Made by a program: the position numbers and the translations under genes
Shown: positions 10,885 to 24,068 of the stretch, in pieces
Layout: each line of letters opens with the position of its first letter
How positions within the stretch are numbered: the stretch's first letter is position 1
Assembly (NCBI GenBank): GCA_013397795.1
Contig: VZTJ01000086.1
Coordinates: 379,626-443,625 of the forward strand
Reading direction: 5' to 3'
DNA from: Orthonyx spaldingii
Lineage: Eukaryota; Chordata; Aves; Passeriformes; Orthonychidae
DNA: 64,000 nucleotides
The notes under the pieces: generated by a model
Database searches by the model: none
What the model was told of the DNA's origin: nothing
The model's input: the letters and a program-made list of their open reading frames with translations, nothing else

Positions 10885-13800
10885 TCACTCTTGTGAGAGG
10901 GGTGTGAGTCTGCTTTTACCATGGGAGGGAATCACAGAGAGGGTGTGACTAGTGAAATCACTTTACAGTCTGTGGCACAGAGGTCACGCTGGTGGCTGCC
11001 ACTGCCTCAGGGCTTCCCAGCCTCACTGCCATGCAGGATACAGGATAAACCTGCCAAGTGGGCATCAGACTATGTCCCTCCTGAACATGGAGGTATTCCT
11101 GTCTCTCCAAGGGGTTTGGACAGCCCAGTATGGGATTGAGTCTAACCACAGTGACCGATCCTTTAATGCATTCAGTGGGTGTAAATACCCTAAAGCGTTT
11201 GCACTTACTGCTTCCCAGTTTCTCGTTTCCAGTTCCTACAGGTCTCACTCGTAAACATAACTAGCTCATTTTGGTCGAGGTGGATAATTTTTCTGGGTCC
11301 CTATTCAGTCAGTGTCGCAGCATCAGTGGGATCTTGGTCTGGGTAAGGACTGACCTGAAAGGAGATGCAGGTACAGTGCAGGAAACCTGTGACCCTCCCT
11401 GTGACTGTCCCTGTGACCCCCTGTGACCCTTCCTGTGACTGTCCCTGGGACCCATCCTGCCTCCACGCTGGCTTCTTGGACTACCACAAACGGTGGGTTT
11501 AAAAAGAGGCTTTTTAGAAAGAGCCCAAGAAGAGGCTTTCATTAGTGGTAACCTGAGGAGAAATGCCTCTTCAGGATGGCTCCTTGATTGCCAGAACCCC
11601 TCTCCCACTGCTCTGTGAGGAATCCTGCCGTCCTCATCCTGAACTGGCAATTGCAGGAGCCCCATTAGCACGTGCTAATAGCTGGCAAGTGCTGGAATTA
11701 GACTGCCTTGCATGGAGCATACAGACAAGATGCAAATGGACTTTGTGGGGCCCTTGGGACAGCTCAATGTTTTTACATTGCCTTTTGTTCCAAATTGGCT
11801 TCCGAAGTAGAAACCTGCATTGATTTATCCTCCCAGACTCCAGCATCCAAGCAAGCTCTTTTTAAAATGACAGCCCAAAATGTTCTATTTTGATCTTTCA
11901 CCTGCTGCTAAAGGGTTTCCTTCCCTCATGGAAGCCCTGGTTGGCAGGGCCCTGGCTGCAGCCAGCAGTGGGATGCTCACCCCATGAAGCTGATTTGTAG
12001 CATGTTTCGTGGTGTCCAACAGGCTTAAACATTATTTCTGCCATGCTGCAAAACCAAAACGGGAGTGAAAATGGGTTTTACATCAGGAAAATGCCTTTTT
12101 ACTCTTGCAGGCGTAAACAACATGTGGGTTTTTTTCCCCAGCTTGCAGAATCCAGCTTTTTATGGGACTGAGATTTGTTTTAGTTTTATTCACATGTTCG
12201 AGGAGCAATGCCAGATTTAAAACTGACACATGTACATTTCCTTACCTCAAATCTGCTTTAACCACAGCATAGTAGGGTAAAAACAGCTTAACAATCCAGG
12301 CTACCTGTCTGAACTTGGATAAAATTCATATAAGAAGGTGATTCATATGTGTTTATAGCTGTTTTCACTTTCAGGTCACAGTTGGGTAATAGCAGCAACA
12401 CTGAAGAAAAGCTTGCACTGAACTTACTGTTTTTCTGAGTAGGAAAAGCATTTCACTCAAGTGTGGACCCTGCAAATGCTTTTACTTTGATCAATAATTA
12501 GGGCACAGTAGAAGTTGCTGATGTTCTATAATTCACTCAATGCTTCATCCCATATGGCTTCTGACAGGTCAGAAGCTGAAACAGATTAAATGAGGTTCAG
12601 GCATTTCCAGTGGAAATAAAATAGCTCTGTCCTGATTCATGTTTTGAGAACATTGCCAGCATTTGACAGATACTTAAATAAGGACACCTATATTGGTGTT
12701 GTTTTAAATGTATTTGGGGTATTTCAGGTTTTTAGGCCTAGATTGGATCCTCTTGATTCTTTAATATGAATATTAAATATTACAGAGACTTTTAGCAGGT
12801 ATATCCCAGGGCTGAACGAGAGTCTCTGCAGAGTGAGCTGAATTGAAGCTGCTGGTCTGAAAAGATATGGCAAACACTTTGCTGAATTTGGGCCACAGAT
12901 GGAGATGGTGCAGCATCCCAACACTGTGCCAGACGTTGTGTGTCCTCCTTTTGGGAGCAGCTTCCTGTCTCTCTGGTTTAACCCCTTATTCAGGGTGTAC
13001 CTTTGCTCAGGTAAAGCTCCCCATGTTCTCCAGGAGTTCAGGCTTTGTCTCTTTGACAGGTAGCTCTGGAGGTTTGTTTTTATCTGATTGCCTAAAACAC
13101 CTGCTAGACCACCGCAGCCATTAAGATGAAAATTAGATGTATTTAGATAGGCTTTCTCACATGTGATGTTTCTTTATGTTGCTGTTCCAACCATATGAGC
13201 AGGTGCCTACTGCCAGCCCTTCTGGATATATGAACCACTGCTTGAAAATGAAGAGAAAATGTTAAAGATGGGGGTTTTTTTCCATGTCATGCTCACAGTG
13301 TTGCTATTTTCTAACAGATTGGTGCAGAGGAACTCATTAGGAATTGTATTAATGGGGTGTCTTGGAGAACCCCCAGTCTGTCCTGAGATCAGGCGGATGC
13401 ACCAAGGTTAGGAGATCATTTTGTTTAGGCTTTAACCACGAGAAGAAAACCTGACAGAGGGACATTAAAGCAACACGTACAGCAGCTGGAAATTAAACTG
13501 CAGAGAATTAATGGCAGTGAACAGAGGGGACAGTGATTGTCTGCAATTACTGTATGAAACGGAGGAATGCCCTGGCAGATGAGAACGGAGAGAGTTATTT
13601 CCATGGGTGATGAGTCATTAAATCCTCCTACTAAAATGTTTGTCACATCAAGGTCTTCATGACTCTGTGTCTCCACAGAGGATCTCGTGGGAGTAGCTGT
13701 CAGGTGATGCTGTGGTACAGGCACCTGCAAAGCCACAGACCACAGGTGTCTCTGTCCCTGCTTTAGTGAGAAGAGAACACATCAAACTCTTGTTCCACAG

Positions 13801-16654
13801 CCAGAAGGAATCCGTAGCAATAGCATCCATGGACCGTTTGGCCTCTGCAGCCAGATTTTCCTCTCTGCTGGCACACCTGGGTGAAGAGTGCAGCAATATC
13901 CAAGTCTTTCTGAGAGCTTCTGCTGGGTGCTGGAGGCTCACCCAGTGCAGAGCTGCCTCCTGGGGCCAGCTCCGTAGGCACAGCTATGGCTTGCAGCTCT
14001 TCCCAGAAGACAGAACCATGTCCAAAATCATCCTTCTTTCTAAGAAACTCTTTTTTCAAAGCTATGCTGGCACCTGTATTTCATATCTGCCTGTTCTACA
14101 TCAGATCAAGATCTACCTCTATCCTCTCTCTTCTACAAGCAACTTTTCAGGTCTTTGTTAAATCCTCCTGGAAATTTACTAAGAACTTGCCAGGCTTTGG
14201 GCTGGCTGGTTGTAAAGGTTTTGTAAAATATGTTGGCAGCTATTTCAGTCCTGGTGCAGCTGAGATCCTGAACGTTAAACGTGGTCAGCAGGAACATTTA
14301 TGTGTTTCCTAAGTCTGCACATTTGGATTCTTTCCACTTGTGATTTATGGAAAATTGGGATAAAGTTTTATATTTATGCTTCCCTCTTGCCTGTGCAAAC
14401 TGAAACTTCATCTTAACTTTGCTGTTTATTCATCTTCACAAATAATCATCACCAATCTGGAGGACAAATGTCATACCATTCATCTTGGTTAGTGAAACAT
14501 TTTCATTTTCTACTTTGTGATCCAATTAAAGTTGCTGTCTGTAGCCTGCCTGTAAACACCCTAGAACAGAGCTGACATTCATATACAATGTCATCTAGCA
14601 TATTCTCCATTTTTACCCCATATTTAATTCTTGGTTTCTTTACAAATTGAGTTTTAATTCATAGTTGGAGCCTTCCTACTGCTCTGATTGGAAACACAGA
14701 GCAGGATTTTCAGGGATCCGCTGGGAGAGCAGCTTTGTCTTTAACCTGTTCCCAGAGCAGCACGCAAACGGCTCCAGTGCTGCTGGCTAAGCCACTGTGG
14801 AGCAGTGTAGGTTTATTGGGTGAGAGGCTTCTTGTTTGTCTGCAGGATGATCCCTTTCCCCCAGCACTCACCAGGCTGTGGCCAGGGGGGTGTTGGTCAC
14901 CACCCTGACAGGTACAAGTGACCCTTCTGATGGGTGGCCTCTGGAACCTGGCTCCTCACGCTGAGGTGAAGTGTCCTCATGAGCAGAGGGATAAATGTAC
15001 CACTTCAAGCTCTTCTGGGAAGGTCTAGATCTGAATTTTACCCTCTCTGTGCACCTCACTTATTCAGCAGTGCTTTCGTACCTGCTGTGACTGCAATATA
15101 AAAATGATAAGCAAAAGAATATTTTACCTAACTCTCTGCTTCCTCCTCCACCTCTCATTCATCTGACCCCCAAAGCAATATTTAGCAGCATTTTAAATTC
15201 CACAGACATTCTGCAGCTTCCCTTCAGTGACACGGTAACTGCTGACCACCGAATTACAGGGTGATGGCTACGCTTTGCTGTGGCTGGGTAATTACAGGGT
15301 GTTTGTGGTTTAGCATGGCAGGGTTATTCCTCTCCCCTGGACACAGTACAGGTTACCCTTGGGATCTTCTAAAGTTCATTGCACGCTCATCCACAGCAGA
15401 TTTTGAATACTCTGTTGTTACGTGTTTGGACTCTTGAGGCTGATCAAATTAGTTTTATTGCTACAGGACTGGAGAAGGTAAATGGCTGTGGAATTTGTGG
15501 AACATTTACAGATTTTCTGTTCTTGGAGATCCCACGTGTCACCCCACTCAACACAGGCACAGTGTCCTCTGTCCCCATCATGACCCCCTGTCTTGCATTG
15601 CTCCCTGTACGCCCTGGGAAAAACCTGAATCAGAGTTCTGCAAATGCTACTCTTGGCAGTACAATTGATTAGCAACAAAATTATCATCAATTTATTATCT
15701 TGCTTGTCCTCAGATGTCAGTTCTCCACTTTGTTTCTTGCCTTGGAGCATGCTCTGTGTCCCAGAGAGTGTATTTTGAGGGAATAATGTCCAGTAACTAA
15801 ACATCTTATCGACGTTCTCAGGCAACCTGAAGTCCAAGTGAGCACAGGCACAGTTTTCACAGCTGTTTGCTAAGGCTTTTATCCTTTTTAATCATCCTAT
15901 AAATCTACAGTTCAGTGAGAGTCATCTTGCTTGACGTATTACTCCTACAGGAATACTTTGCGTTAAATGTTTTTGTCCGCTCATCTTTTAAAATAACTGC
16001 AATATATCATAGTCGGAAAGTCACTGCAGATGAAGTAACTGCAGGACTTTTTCTGTTGTCTGATGCTGAGAAACTGCACTTTCAGAAAGGTTCAGGAGGC
16101 ACATTTGGAACGAGATTTTCCAGAAAAACTCGCGTCCCCAGTTCAGATAGCCTGGGGAGTCTCACAGCAGCTCAGGGTGCTCAGCTGTAGCCCCTTGCCC
16201 TCACCACGGAGGATGTGTGGCCAGCAGACAGAAGGATGAGGATGATGAAGGTTATGAGAAAAATGCTGTGCCCATTTCCTCAGCCTACAGCTGCCATCTC
16301 ACTGCTGTCTCACTCTACTTTATTTGCGTGGTAGCCTCTGGATAAATTGCTTCCAATGGAGCTTGTCCTGTGGGAGCTGGAGAGCTCTGCTGCACTCTGC
16401 AGCGCTGCTGGCATCTCTCAGTTTGTCTGTGCTGGTGGGATTCATCCATTTCACTTCAGCTATCCCAAAGAGTCCCCCTGCCATGAGCCTGGGGTGCAAA
16501 GCACCTCCCCACTGCAGCCACCTCCACCAGCCTGGGGTGAATCCCTGTCTGGGGGAGCCAGAGGACCCACCTGGACCTCCTGCCTCCCTGCAGGCAAGTC
16601 TGCCAGGCTGGTGGTCTGAGTGGGAAGGTGAGTGGGACACAGGTTGAGTGAACT

Positions 16655-16965
16655 GTTCCAGGACAGTGAAGGTGCCTACCAGGAAAGGCTGACAGAGCTG
16701 GGATTGTTCAGCCTGGAGAAGAGGAACTTTGGGCTGACCTAGTTGCAGCCTTCCACCACCTGAAGGGAGATGATGAGAAAGATGGAGAGATTTAGAAGGA
16801 CCTGGAGTGACAGAACAAGGGGGAATGGCTTCAAACTGATAGAGAGCAGGTTTAGATTGAATATCAGCAAGGAATTCTTCCCTGTGACAGTGATGAGACA
16901 CTGGCACAGGTTTCCCAGCCAGCTGGCTGGACCTGCCCCTGAGGCTGGGGAGCCAAAAGAAACAG
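16655..16965 (+). mobile_element. CR1 LINE fragment (5'-truncated)
   Basis: The stretch contains the typical CR1 3' region: GGGATTGTTCAGCCTGGAGAAGAGG-like text, then a block equivalent to 'gaccttattgcagcctt', and later a block equivalent to 'caggaagaatttcttccctgtg'. It is recognised from memory of the family, not by a database search. It is inserted in the sense orientation of NRG2, no coding frame survives, and its boundaries are approximate. Confidence 0.8.
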
Positions 16966-18757
16966 CAGTTCTGACATGAGAGGGACAGTGGGAAGGCACA
17001 AGCTCCTCAGGTCCTGCCCACCACCTCTGTCTGCACAGACATTTCTGAGTTTGCAAAAAAACAAGAAAATGTTTTGAATTGCATCCATTTGTAGCTGCAA
17101 ATCCTGGAGCAGGGAGAAATGTGTGTATGCACATGGACCAGCAGCTTAGATTTATGGATGACATTGGAGGTATCTCTACATGCACTTGTCAGTGTCAGGG
17201 GAAACAAGTGTGTGCAGTGGTAGGAAGACTTAGGAACAGGTCAGGGCTGGATGTGATAACCAGGTGGTTTAGGATGAATATATTCTGTCCAGTTCTCTGC
17301 TGCCCACCACATTATGTCGACGTCACTGCCACACCTACAAAATGACTGTGAAATGCACTGTAGAGTTTGCTGTTCCTTTTGCACAAATGTGAGATGTGAA
17401 GCAGAGAGCAGCCAGGTTTTGTGGCCTTTAAATTATACAAAATTTTAAAACACCCCAACTTCTTCTCCCCAAAGCCCCCCCCCAAACATCAGCATTGGTT
17501 TGAAGAGAAGAACCTGCTTTAGAACACGTGTTTACATGTCCCATAACGATTAGTGCTAATTCCCCCCTCCCCCCCTAAATTTTGGACAGCACTGAAAAAG
17601 AAAGCCAATATTTCTGTGCAGCAAAATACAGTTCTTATGGAAAATATAGCAAATAAATCTGGACATCTCCAAGCTGCAAATAATCTTGTGTGCATGGTGA
17701 TTGGGAGCAGCAGAGCTCACTTTTGTGTATGGCGGTAAGTATGGAGAACTTCCATGTTTATGTAAGAAAAATGTCTTTAGGTGAGGTCTGTACCAGGAAA
17801 ATCACTAAAATTCAGGATACCTGTTTCACACTGTTGATTCATTGGATAAACTCCTGCGCTTAGCACTCGAGAGATGATGAGTGCAGGATGAACTCCAATC
17901 TTACTTGTGCTGAATATGAATCTGAAAGCACGTGCTCCAATATGGGCTTTTTGCAGCACACTGAAACAATGCAGAACCACGGCAGAAGAGCAATTTGGAA
18001 GGCCACAGGCTTGAGGGAAGCTTTCAGTGCTATTTGCACTTTTAGATCCATTGCCTTGCCCGGGCACCTCATCCCTCGCAGCATCCGTGGTTTGTGGCAG
18101 CTCCAGGCTGCCCAGGGCAGGGCTGGCAGGGCCAGGGCATGGAGGGGCTGTGCTGCCAGGGCTGCTGTGCCCCTGGGCCAGGTGTGAGGCTGTGGGCAGC
18201 AGGAGGGTGCTGGCAAGCCCCAGGCCCCAGCAGGAGCCCTCACACCCCTGTGCCCAGCGCTCCTCTCTGGAGCACAGCCCCCGGGCACTGCGGGGCGTGG
18301 GAGACCAGCCAGGGCAGACTTGCCCTGTGGAAAGGGAATGAATGGTTTTTACCAGGCTCATGCAGTCTCTATGTGTTTTGACCTGTCAGGAGTTGTTTCA
18401 GAACAAGTGTACCTTTCCTATTTTTTTTTCCTTTTTTTTTTTTCCCTGCCTAAACAGTGAATTCCATATCAGGTACTAACAAACATGGCTCATCTCAAAA
18501 GAATTCATAATTAACTGAAAGAATTCATAATTAACTTCCACTGCAATTTGTTTGGGTCTTTCTTTGCATAACATGTGAGTTGTGGTGGGGGTTTGAAATG
18601 CTCTGAAGCATACAGTGTCTCTGTGTGAGTGCTGCTGAGCCTACCAAAAGCTAACCTGCTGTAACTGCACAGTGTGTGTGTTTGTATTTTAGAGTTCTCT
18701 GACAGACCTGTTTTTCTTTTTCTCTTTCTCTTCCTTGTCTTCTTTCTGCATTGGCAG

Positions 18758-18781
18758 AGCATCTTGGATTTGAATTAAAGG
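18758..18781 (+). CDS. NRG2: NRG2 24-base cassette exon (juxtamembrane KHLGFELK)
   Basis: This micro-exon is flanked by the acceptor TTGGCAG and the donor GTATGG. It enters and leaves in phase 1, so including it adds exactly eight residues between the EGF domain and the membrane without changing frame. With the beta-type exon it reads K-HLGFELK-E-AEELYQ, matching the KHLGxE juxtamembrane cassette of neuregulins. This segment lies in the stalk cleaved by ADAM/TACE-type proteases during ligand release (family knowledge). It is too short for ORF finding and was located from phase and homology. Confidence 0.93.
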
Positions 18782-21700
18782 GTATGGAACAACCATTCAT
18801 TTATTAATCAGAAGCCATTAAGAGCTTCCCACATTATATTTATGGCTTTAATGGGATGATTAAAAAATCAGCTGTTCTGTTCTCTTCCCTGGCACCAAGA
18901 TAGATGTTTGGATTGGAAAAAAACCCAAAAAACAACAAACCAAAACAACAACTAAAACCAAAACAAAGCAAATCACAAATTCTAAATGTAAACCTGTAAA
19001 AATGCACGTGTATTTTTAGCAGCACTTTTTTCTTTGTTCCAAGCAGCAGAGTGGTGTGTGTGGCATGACTGGGATGTTACACTTGCCATACATCTCCATT
19101 CAACATGCTTTTGTGTATTTAACTGAAAAGCTGGAGCCTGTGTCCATCCACAAGGTTGCCAGCAGGCACAGGCATTCCAGGATGACAAGTTTTAGAAATA
19201 TCAGGGCTTTCATAGAAATTGCCATCCCAGACACACTGACCTCCACAGGATCCTGCAAAGGGTCAGGATGAGCTTTGCCGTTCCTCCTCCCAAAATTTAG
19301 CAGCTCATTTTGGTTCTTGAGCAGGATTAAATTGTTCCAAGAATGATGGCATGAGACAATTTAGTCTAGAAAACTGTCCCAAGGAAGTCAGTAGTTGCCC
19401 GTGAGAGTGGAGGGTGAAATGCTGAGCACCCCAGTGGCAAGCTTGGGAAAACACTGCAGTAAGTTAAATGCTTTTTAAAATATCCCCTTTGGGCATTTAC
19501 CTGCTCCTGCCCAGTTGCTCATAATCATATTATTTTCTTTCCATTCTCCTCAGTCTGGTTTTAGATATATATCAAGTTATCCCTTGAGTAAGCAGTTGGG
19601 AAATCAAATCCTTGAGGCGAGGTTTCCCTGGAGTGTACAAGCCAAGGGCAGGGAGGGCTGGTCAGGTGGGAGCAGAGAGATTGGGCAGCCTGGTCTAGTG
19701 AAAGGTGTCCCTGCCCATGGCAGGGGGTTGGAACAAGATGCACGTTAAGATCCCTTCCAGCCCAAACCATTCTAGGATTCTTTGATGATTCTATGACTGA
19801 TCACTTTAAATGACCTGGCAGCATCAGCCAGAGCAGATCTTCACACAGAGATGCTTCAATTCCCTTTACTAGAGATATGGGGACACCAGTCTTTCAGCTG
19901 TGGATCTTAATTTGCCTCCTGAGGTCCCTGGGATGGAGAGACATTCACTAACTGAATGAAGCTGGAGAAAACGATCTCCTCTAGATTTTGCATGCCTGAC
20001 CCCCAGGACTGGCATGCATCCCCCAGTAGTCCCTCCGTGGCACAGAGAATGTGTGAATTTTGTAGTCAGGGCCTTTCAGAGAAAGTGGTGCTGCTAATGC
20101 TAATACACTTATACCAACTTTAAAATTGAGGATTTTTGACATCCCTTTTTTGTTGACCTTTTGTCCTTTTCCTCATCCATTCTCGATGTCATCACAGAAC
20201 CGCACACATCCTGCTCCCAGTCTGCAGCCGTCTCTCCTCTGTCATTCGTCTGTCACTGTCATGCGTTGCTGTGACACCATGGCTGGACTGTGACTCTGTC
20301 GGCATTGTGTGGCACCCCATGGTTTGTTCATAGTGTTTGCTGCTGTAAAGTGACGATGCTGCTGATGAAGACGTGGTGTTTGTAGAGCACAGAGACACAA
20401 ATGGACGAGTCCTGCTCTGGGATCTTACCTGCTCAAATACAAAGTTGTAGTGTGCACTCTCTCATTTCCTTTCTGTTGTCGTTGAGATGGTTTTGTGCAA
20501 CACGAAGATACCGTTATTGAGCATCAGCTTTAATGAGATGTTGGGAGCCAAGCTAAATTACCATCAGCAGATCATTCAATTTTTAGTGTGCAGCAGTGAG
20601 GCACAGCCTCACACTTCACTGCTTCACGTAGCAGAGCTGTCAGCTCGAGACAGAGAGGCCAAATCTGCATTTCTGATGAACTGAAACATTCCCGATCCAA
20701 TTCAGGTGAAGGTTCAGGACAGTCAGACATGCCAGTTAGGGTCCCATACTGAGATGATCACCAGAACAAAGGCTAGGATTTGAGCCTTGGCCAAAGAATT
20801 TTGTTCTGTAATAGGTAAAAAAACAAACAAAAAAACCCCCGAAAACAAAACCAAGCAAACAAAAAAAGCACCATCGTTTTAACGTCTTTGCTCTTTCTTC
20901 TTCCTCCATGATTCAAAGGGAATGATTTATGCTTAGGGAAAGAAGTCTTTGTGGCAATAAACTTTGTTGGTGAAGAATCTTTGGAAAAATTGGCTGGATG
21001 GATGAGTCCCTGGTGAAAATTGACCTCCCTCCCAGCCTTGTTTTCTTCTTTTTTTTTTTTGTTAAAGAAGTTTTTGCTGGGTAGTAGCAAAATTCTTGCC
21101 CAGTGCCATCCATAACCAGGATGTGAACCCAGCTGGTTTTCCTAATCTGTATAAAATCTCTGAAACTCCTGTCTGAAGGAGAGAGCTGTACAGCTGGAAT
21201 CCAGGTCCCAAAGATGTGCAAGAGCAAGAAAATGCATCTGCCATGGTTGCTGATGCCTGGAATAGGGAACCCATACAGAAGAAACATATCACTGAAGGAC
21301 GAGTTTCACCCCAGAGTGGGTTCTTCCCCCATTCCAGCTTCACCTGGTTCCTTGTAGGGAAAAAAACAAAACAAAACAAACCACAAGAAAGCTTTGTTTA
21401 TTATATTTTGCATCTTCATGCCAGCGTTGTCTTCCTTGCCAGCCCTTGTTTACCAAACCTTTCTCCATTCCCATTTTGAGAGTTAGAAAGAGGTAACCAT
21501 TTTTCCTAGCACCATTTTTTTCTCCAGAAATGCTTTTTCCAACCTAGAATGTCAAGCTTAAATTGTTCAAATATCCAGTTGTCCAGAATGTTTCATTGCT
21601 TCCCCTTCACTTTTTTTTCTTGAAGTCTAGTCCCAGGGGTTTCTGGGACCAGACCTACCTCTCTTCTGGTTTTGTATTTGAGTGTTTGGTAGCACAGGGG

Positions 21701-22939
21701 GTATCACGTGGTCTGTTCAAGGTGTTTTGAGTGGTGTGGTGAAGCACACTGAGCACATCAACCATGGCATGACTTTTATTGCCTCACCTAGATGAAAAAA
21801 AAAATTCAGTTAATATTAAAGAAGGCACAAACCCCAATAGCTTTAACACACAGTGTGGGGGCATGAGGACATCGTTCATAGCTGCTGAACTGAAACACTC
21901 ATGGCAGCTCTGCACTGAATCCTTCTCCCAGTCGCCCAGCTGGAGAACCAAATTGCCTCTGCTGCTGTTGGTGGAGGTTGCTGGATGTCACATCTGCTCT
22001 GGTGTAGTCACGGAGGAAAAGGTGTCCTTGCCATGGTATTGCTGCCTAGGTGCAGTGCAGTTACACTCCAAGCGAGATCCAAGCATTTCCTGGGAGCTTT
22101 GGTTGATGGGAATGAATCACCTCACTTCCAGCATGGTCTGGGTTTTGATGCAAGTGACTGGCTCTTCTGGTTTGAAAGGCAGCCCGTGACACTTGGTGGT
22201 ATTTGAGAGAGGCAGCAGCAAGCTGCTTGCATTCTGTGTGTGCCTCCGAGTTACCTGGTGCAACGGAATGAATCGCCTCCTAGGGTTCCATTAAAAATCC
22301 ATAGCTGGTTCCTGTATTTTAATTACTCCACTCCCTTTTCTTTGCCTGACACGCTATCACTTTTCCATCCTCATGCTGCTTTTTGACTGTTCCAGGATGT
22401 CCCTTTCAGCCCCTACATGCTTTGGGGCCTGTTGCTCGGTGGTCCTCCCACACCACCCAGCTCCAGGGCATGCAGCCGCTGCAAGGCAGAGGCATCCTGA
22501 GCCAGGCAGAGCAGAGCCTGTGATCAGGGATCACAGGCCGTGTGTGCTTGTGGTGAGTGGAGCACGCTCCAGGACTTCCCTGCTAGGTGACCAAGGCACC
22601 GGAGAGAGGGGATCTGCTGGAAGGGAGAGGAGAGCCGTGGGGCTTTTTGAGATTAGTCACTGCGGGGAAAGAAGGGAAGGTGAGGAGTGTGAGTGCGGAA
22701 GGGGTGAGCTACCGAGTGAGAGAGGGCAAAGGCTCAGGGAGACAAAAAGAGTCTTTTGAGGGGTGAGCAAGGTTGGGCCAGTTGGGCTCAGGTCTGGGGC
22801 AGCCATTAGTGGATTGGCAGGAGGTCTGTCCGAGCCCTGTCCTTCGTCCCACCCCCACGCAGTGCTGGTTCCTGTGCAGCCAGACGCAGCCCTGGTGCTG
22901 GAGCCCGTCGGTAACTGGTTCCTTTCTCTCCATTTGCAG
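18782..22939 (+). other. NRG2: NRG2 intron (4.2 kb)
   Basis: This intron precedes the transmembrane exon. It contains a CR1 3' end (about 19665-19800) and A-rich low-complexity stretches at about 18917-18965 and 20815-20870. The remainder is unique, with no supported gene. Confidence 0.75.
19665..19800 (+). mobile_element. CR1 LINE 3' end
   Basis: The segment reads as the 3' end of an avian CR1: 'ctgcccatggcagggggttggaac', then 'gatcccttccagcccaaaccattctaggattct', and a degenerate ATTCTATG-type tail near 19785-19797. It is in sense orientation relative to NRG2. The 5' limit is uncertain. Confidence 0.85.
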
Positions 22940-23042
22940 AAGCGGAAGAGCTCTACCAGAAGAGAGTTTTAACCATCACGGGAATCTGTGTTGCCTTGCT
23001 TGTGGTGGGCATCGTCTGTGTGGTAGCTTACTGTAAAACCAA
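22940..23042 (+). CDS. NRG2: NRG2 transmembrane exon
   Basis: This 103-base exon lies between the acceptor ATTTGCAG and the donor GTGAGT. It begins with AA of a split codon and encodes AEELYQKRV and then a single hydrophobic helix (LTITGICVALLVVGIVCVVA, about 22966-23025) followed by YCKT. EELYQKRVLTITGIC is one of the most conserved neuregulin segments and anchors the precursor in the plasma membrane. The basic residues after the helix continue into the next exon (KTKKQRKQ), giving the positive-inside stop-transfer sequence that also acts as a nuclear-targeting element of the released intracellular domain in the family. All three upstream splice partners end in phase 1, so each is compatible with it. 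Confidence 0.97.
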
Positions 23043-23944
23043 GTGAGTATGGGGGGCTGACAGGCAAGAACTGGCCAGAGGTTAGTGAGTGGCAGTGTTC
23101 ATGTTCCACACTCTCATGCTTTTCACCCAAATGCTATTTTTAGGAGATATAATGCTGTGGTACTCCCAGGAAGGCCTCATGCAGGAGGCCAGTGAAGCTG
23201 TCTACCAGGCTGTGTCTGAATGTTTTCCTGGCACCGTTTGCTTATCCCCTGGAACAGCATCATTTTGCCCAGCCAGGTGATGCTGTGTGACATGGAAAAG
23301 CTGGCCCCCAAGCCAGCAGCTCAGCTTTCGCCAACAGAAGCACACGGGGCTGTTGTGCAGGAGCCATGGGCTCAGCTGTGTACATTGCAGGGACTTTCGG
23401 GGCAATCTTGATGAAACAAGAGACTTGGAAACCTCTTTTATGGTCAGCCTTCCCTGCCTGGACAGCGCTTTTCTCCCTACTCAGCCTGCACCTCATCTCA
23501 GTTCAGGGTGCCCCTGGGACTCAGTGGTTCTTGTGGAGCAGACGTCCCACCATGGGCATGGGTAGGCTTGGCCACTTTGTCCTTAATGCAGGACAGGTCA
23601 AGTGCCTTATCACCAAAGCCAAGTCAGGACTCGCTTCCCCTTTTCCTTCTCCCCACTTTTCTCCTCCACTGCCAGCTGGCTCTGCTGCATTCTGCTGGGC
23701 CTTGTCTTGAGAAGGGGACCCTGGACCCAGCTTCCCAAAATGTCCATGATAAGAAAAGTTCACCTTTCGTTTGGAAAAGCAGTAGGAGGTGTTAAGTGTT
23801 GAATGCATTGTTTCTTGTTGTTTGCAACTTTCTGCAAACACCATTGAAACATTCACATGTCCAAGACTTGCCTTCTCTTTCATCTCTGGGGGCAGAGAGC
23901 CCCATGAGAGAAGTGTTCCTAATAGATTTTTTTCTGTTCTAAAG
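23043..23944 (+). other. NRG2: NRG2 intron (0.9 kb)
   Basis: Unique intronic sequence that ends in a T-rich tract and the acceptor TTCTAAAG. No feature was seen inside. Confidence 0.8.
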
Positions 23945-24068
23945 GAAACAAAGAAAACAAATGCATAACCACTTGCGGCAGAACATGTGTCCTGCTCATC
24001 AAAACCGGAGCCTTGCAAACGGGCCAAGCCATCCACGTTTGGATCCTGAGGAAATCCAAATGGCTGAT
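23945..24068 (+). CDS. NRG2: NRG2 cytoplasmic exon 1
   Basis: This 124-base exon completes the Lys codon after YCKT and encodes KQRKQMHNHLRQNM followed by CPAHQNRSLANGP and LDPEEIQMAD. It ends exactly on a codon (phase 0) before the donor GTAAGA. It forms the start of the neuregulin intracellular domain (Pfam Neuregulin family), beginning with a basic juxtamembrane patch. The PEEIQM(A/V)D motif is shared with NRG1. The alternative carboxy-terminal exons known in NRG1 are not apparent in the next intron. Confidence 0.97.

Larger units (their letters stand above)
10367..18757 (+). other. NRG2: NRG2 intron (8.4 kb)
   Basis: This intron runs from the beta-type exon to the 24-base cassette exon. 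It contains a five-copy 34-bp minisatellite (10715-10884), a CR1 LINE fragment (about 16655-16965) and T-rich tracts (18420-18445). Short CTGTGACC(C) repeats occur at about 11390-11455. The rest is unique sequence with no exon or RNA gene that I can support. Confidence 0.75.

Noticed and set aside
10267..10948. Overlapping open frames on both strands with repeated CPNPALHST / CAVQSRIWAF-like peptides
   Set aside because: They come from the 34-bp tandem repeat read in successive frames; the same peptide recurs in three frames, which is a repeat artefact.
16320..16907. 195-codon minus-strand open frame
   Set aside because: Its first part overlaps a CR1 fragment in antisense and the rest has no similarity to a known protein.
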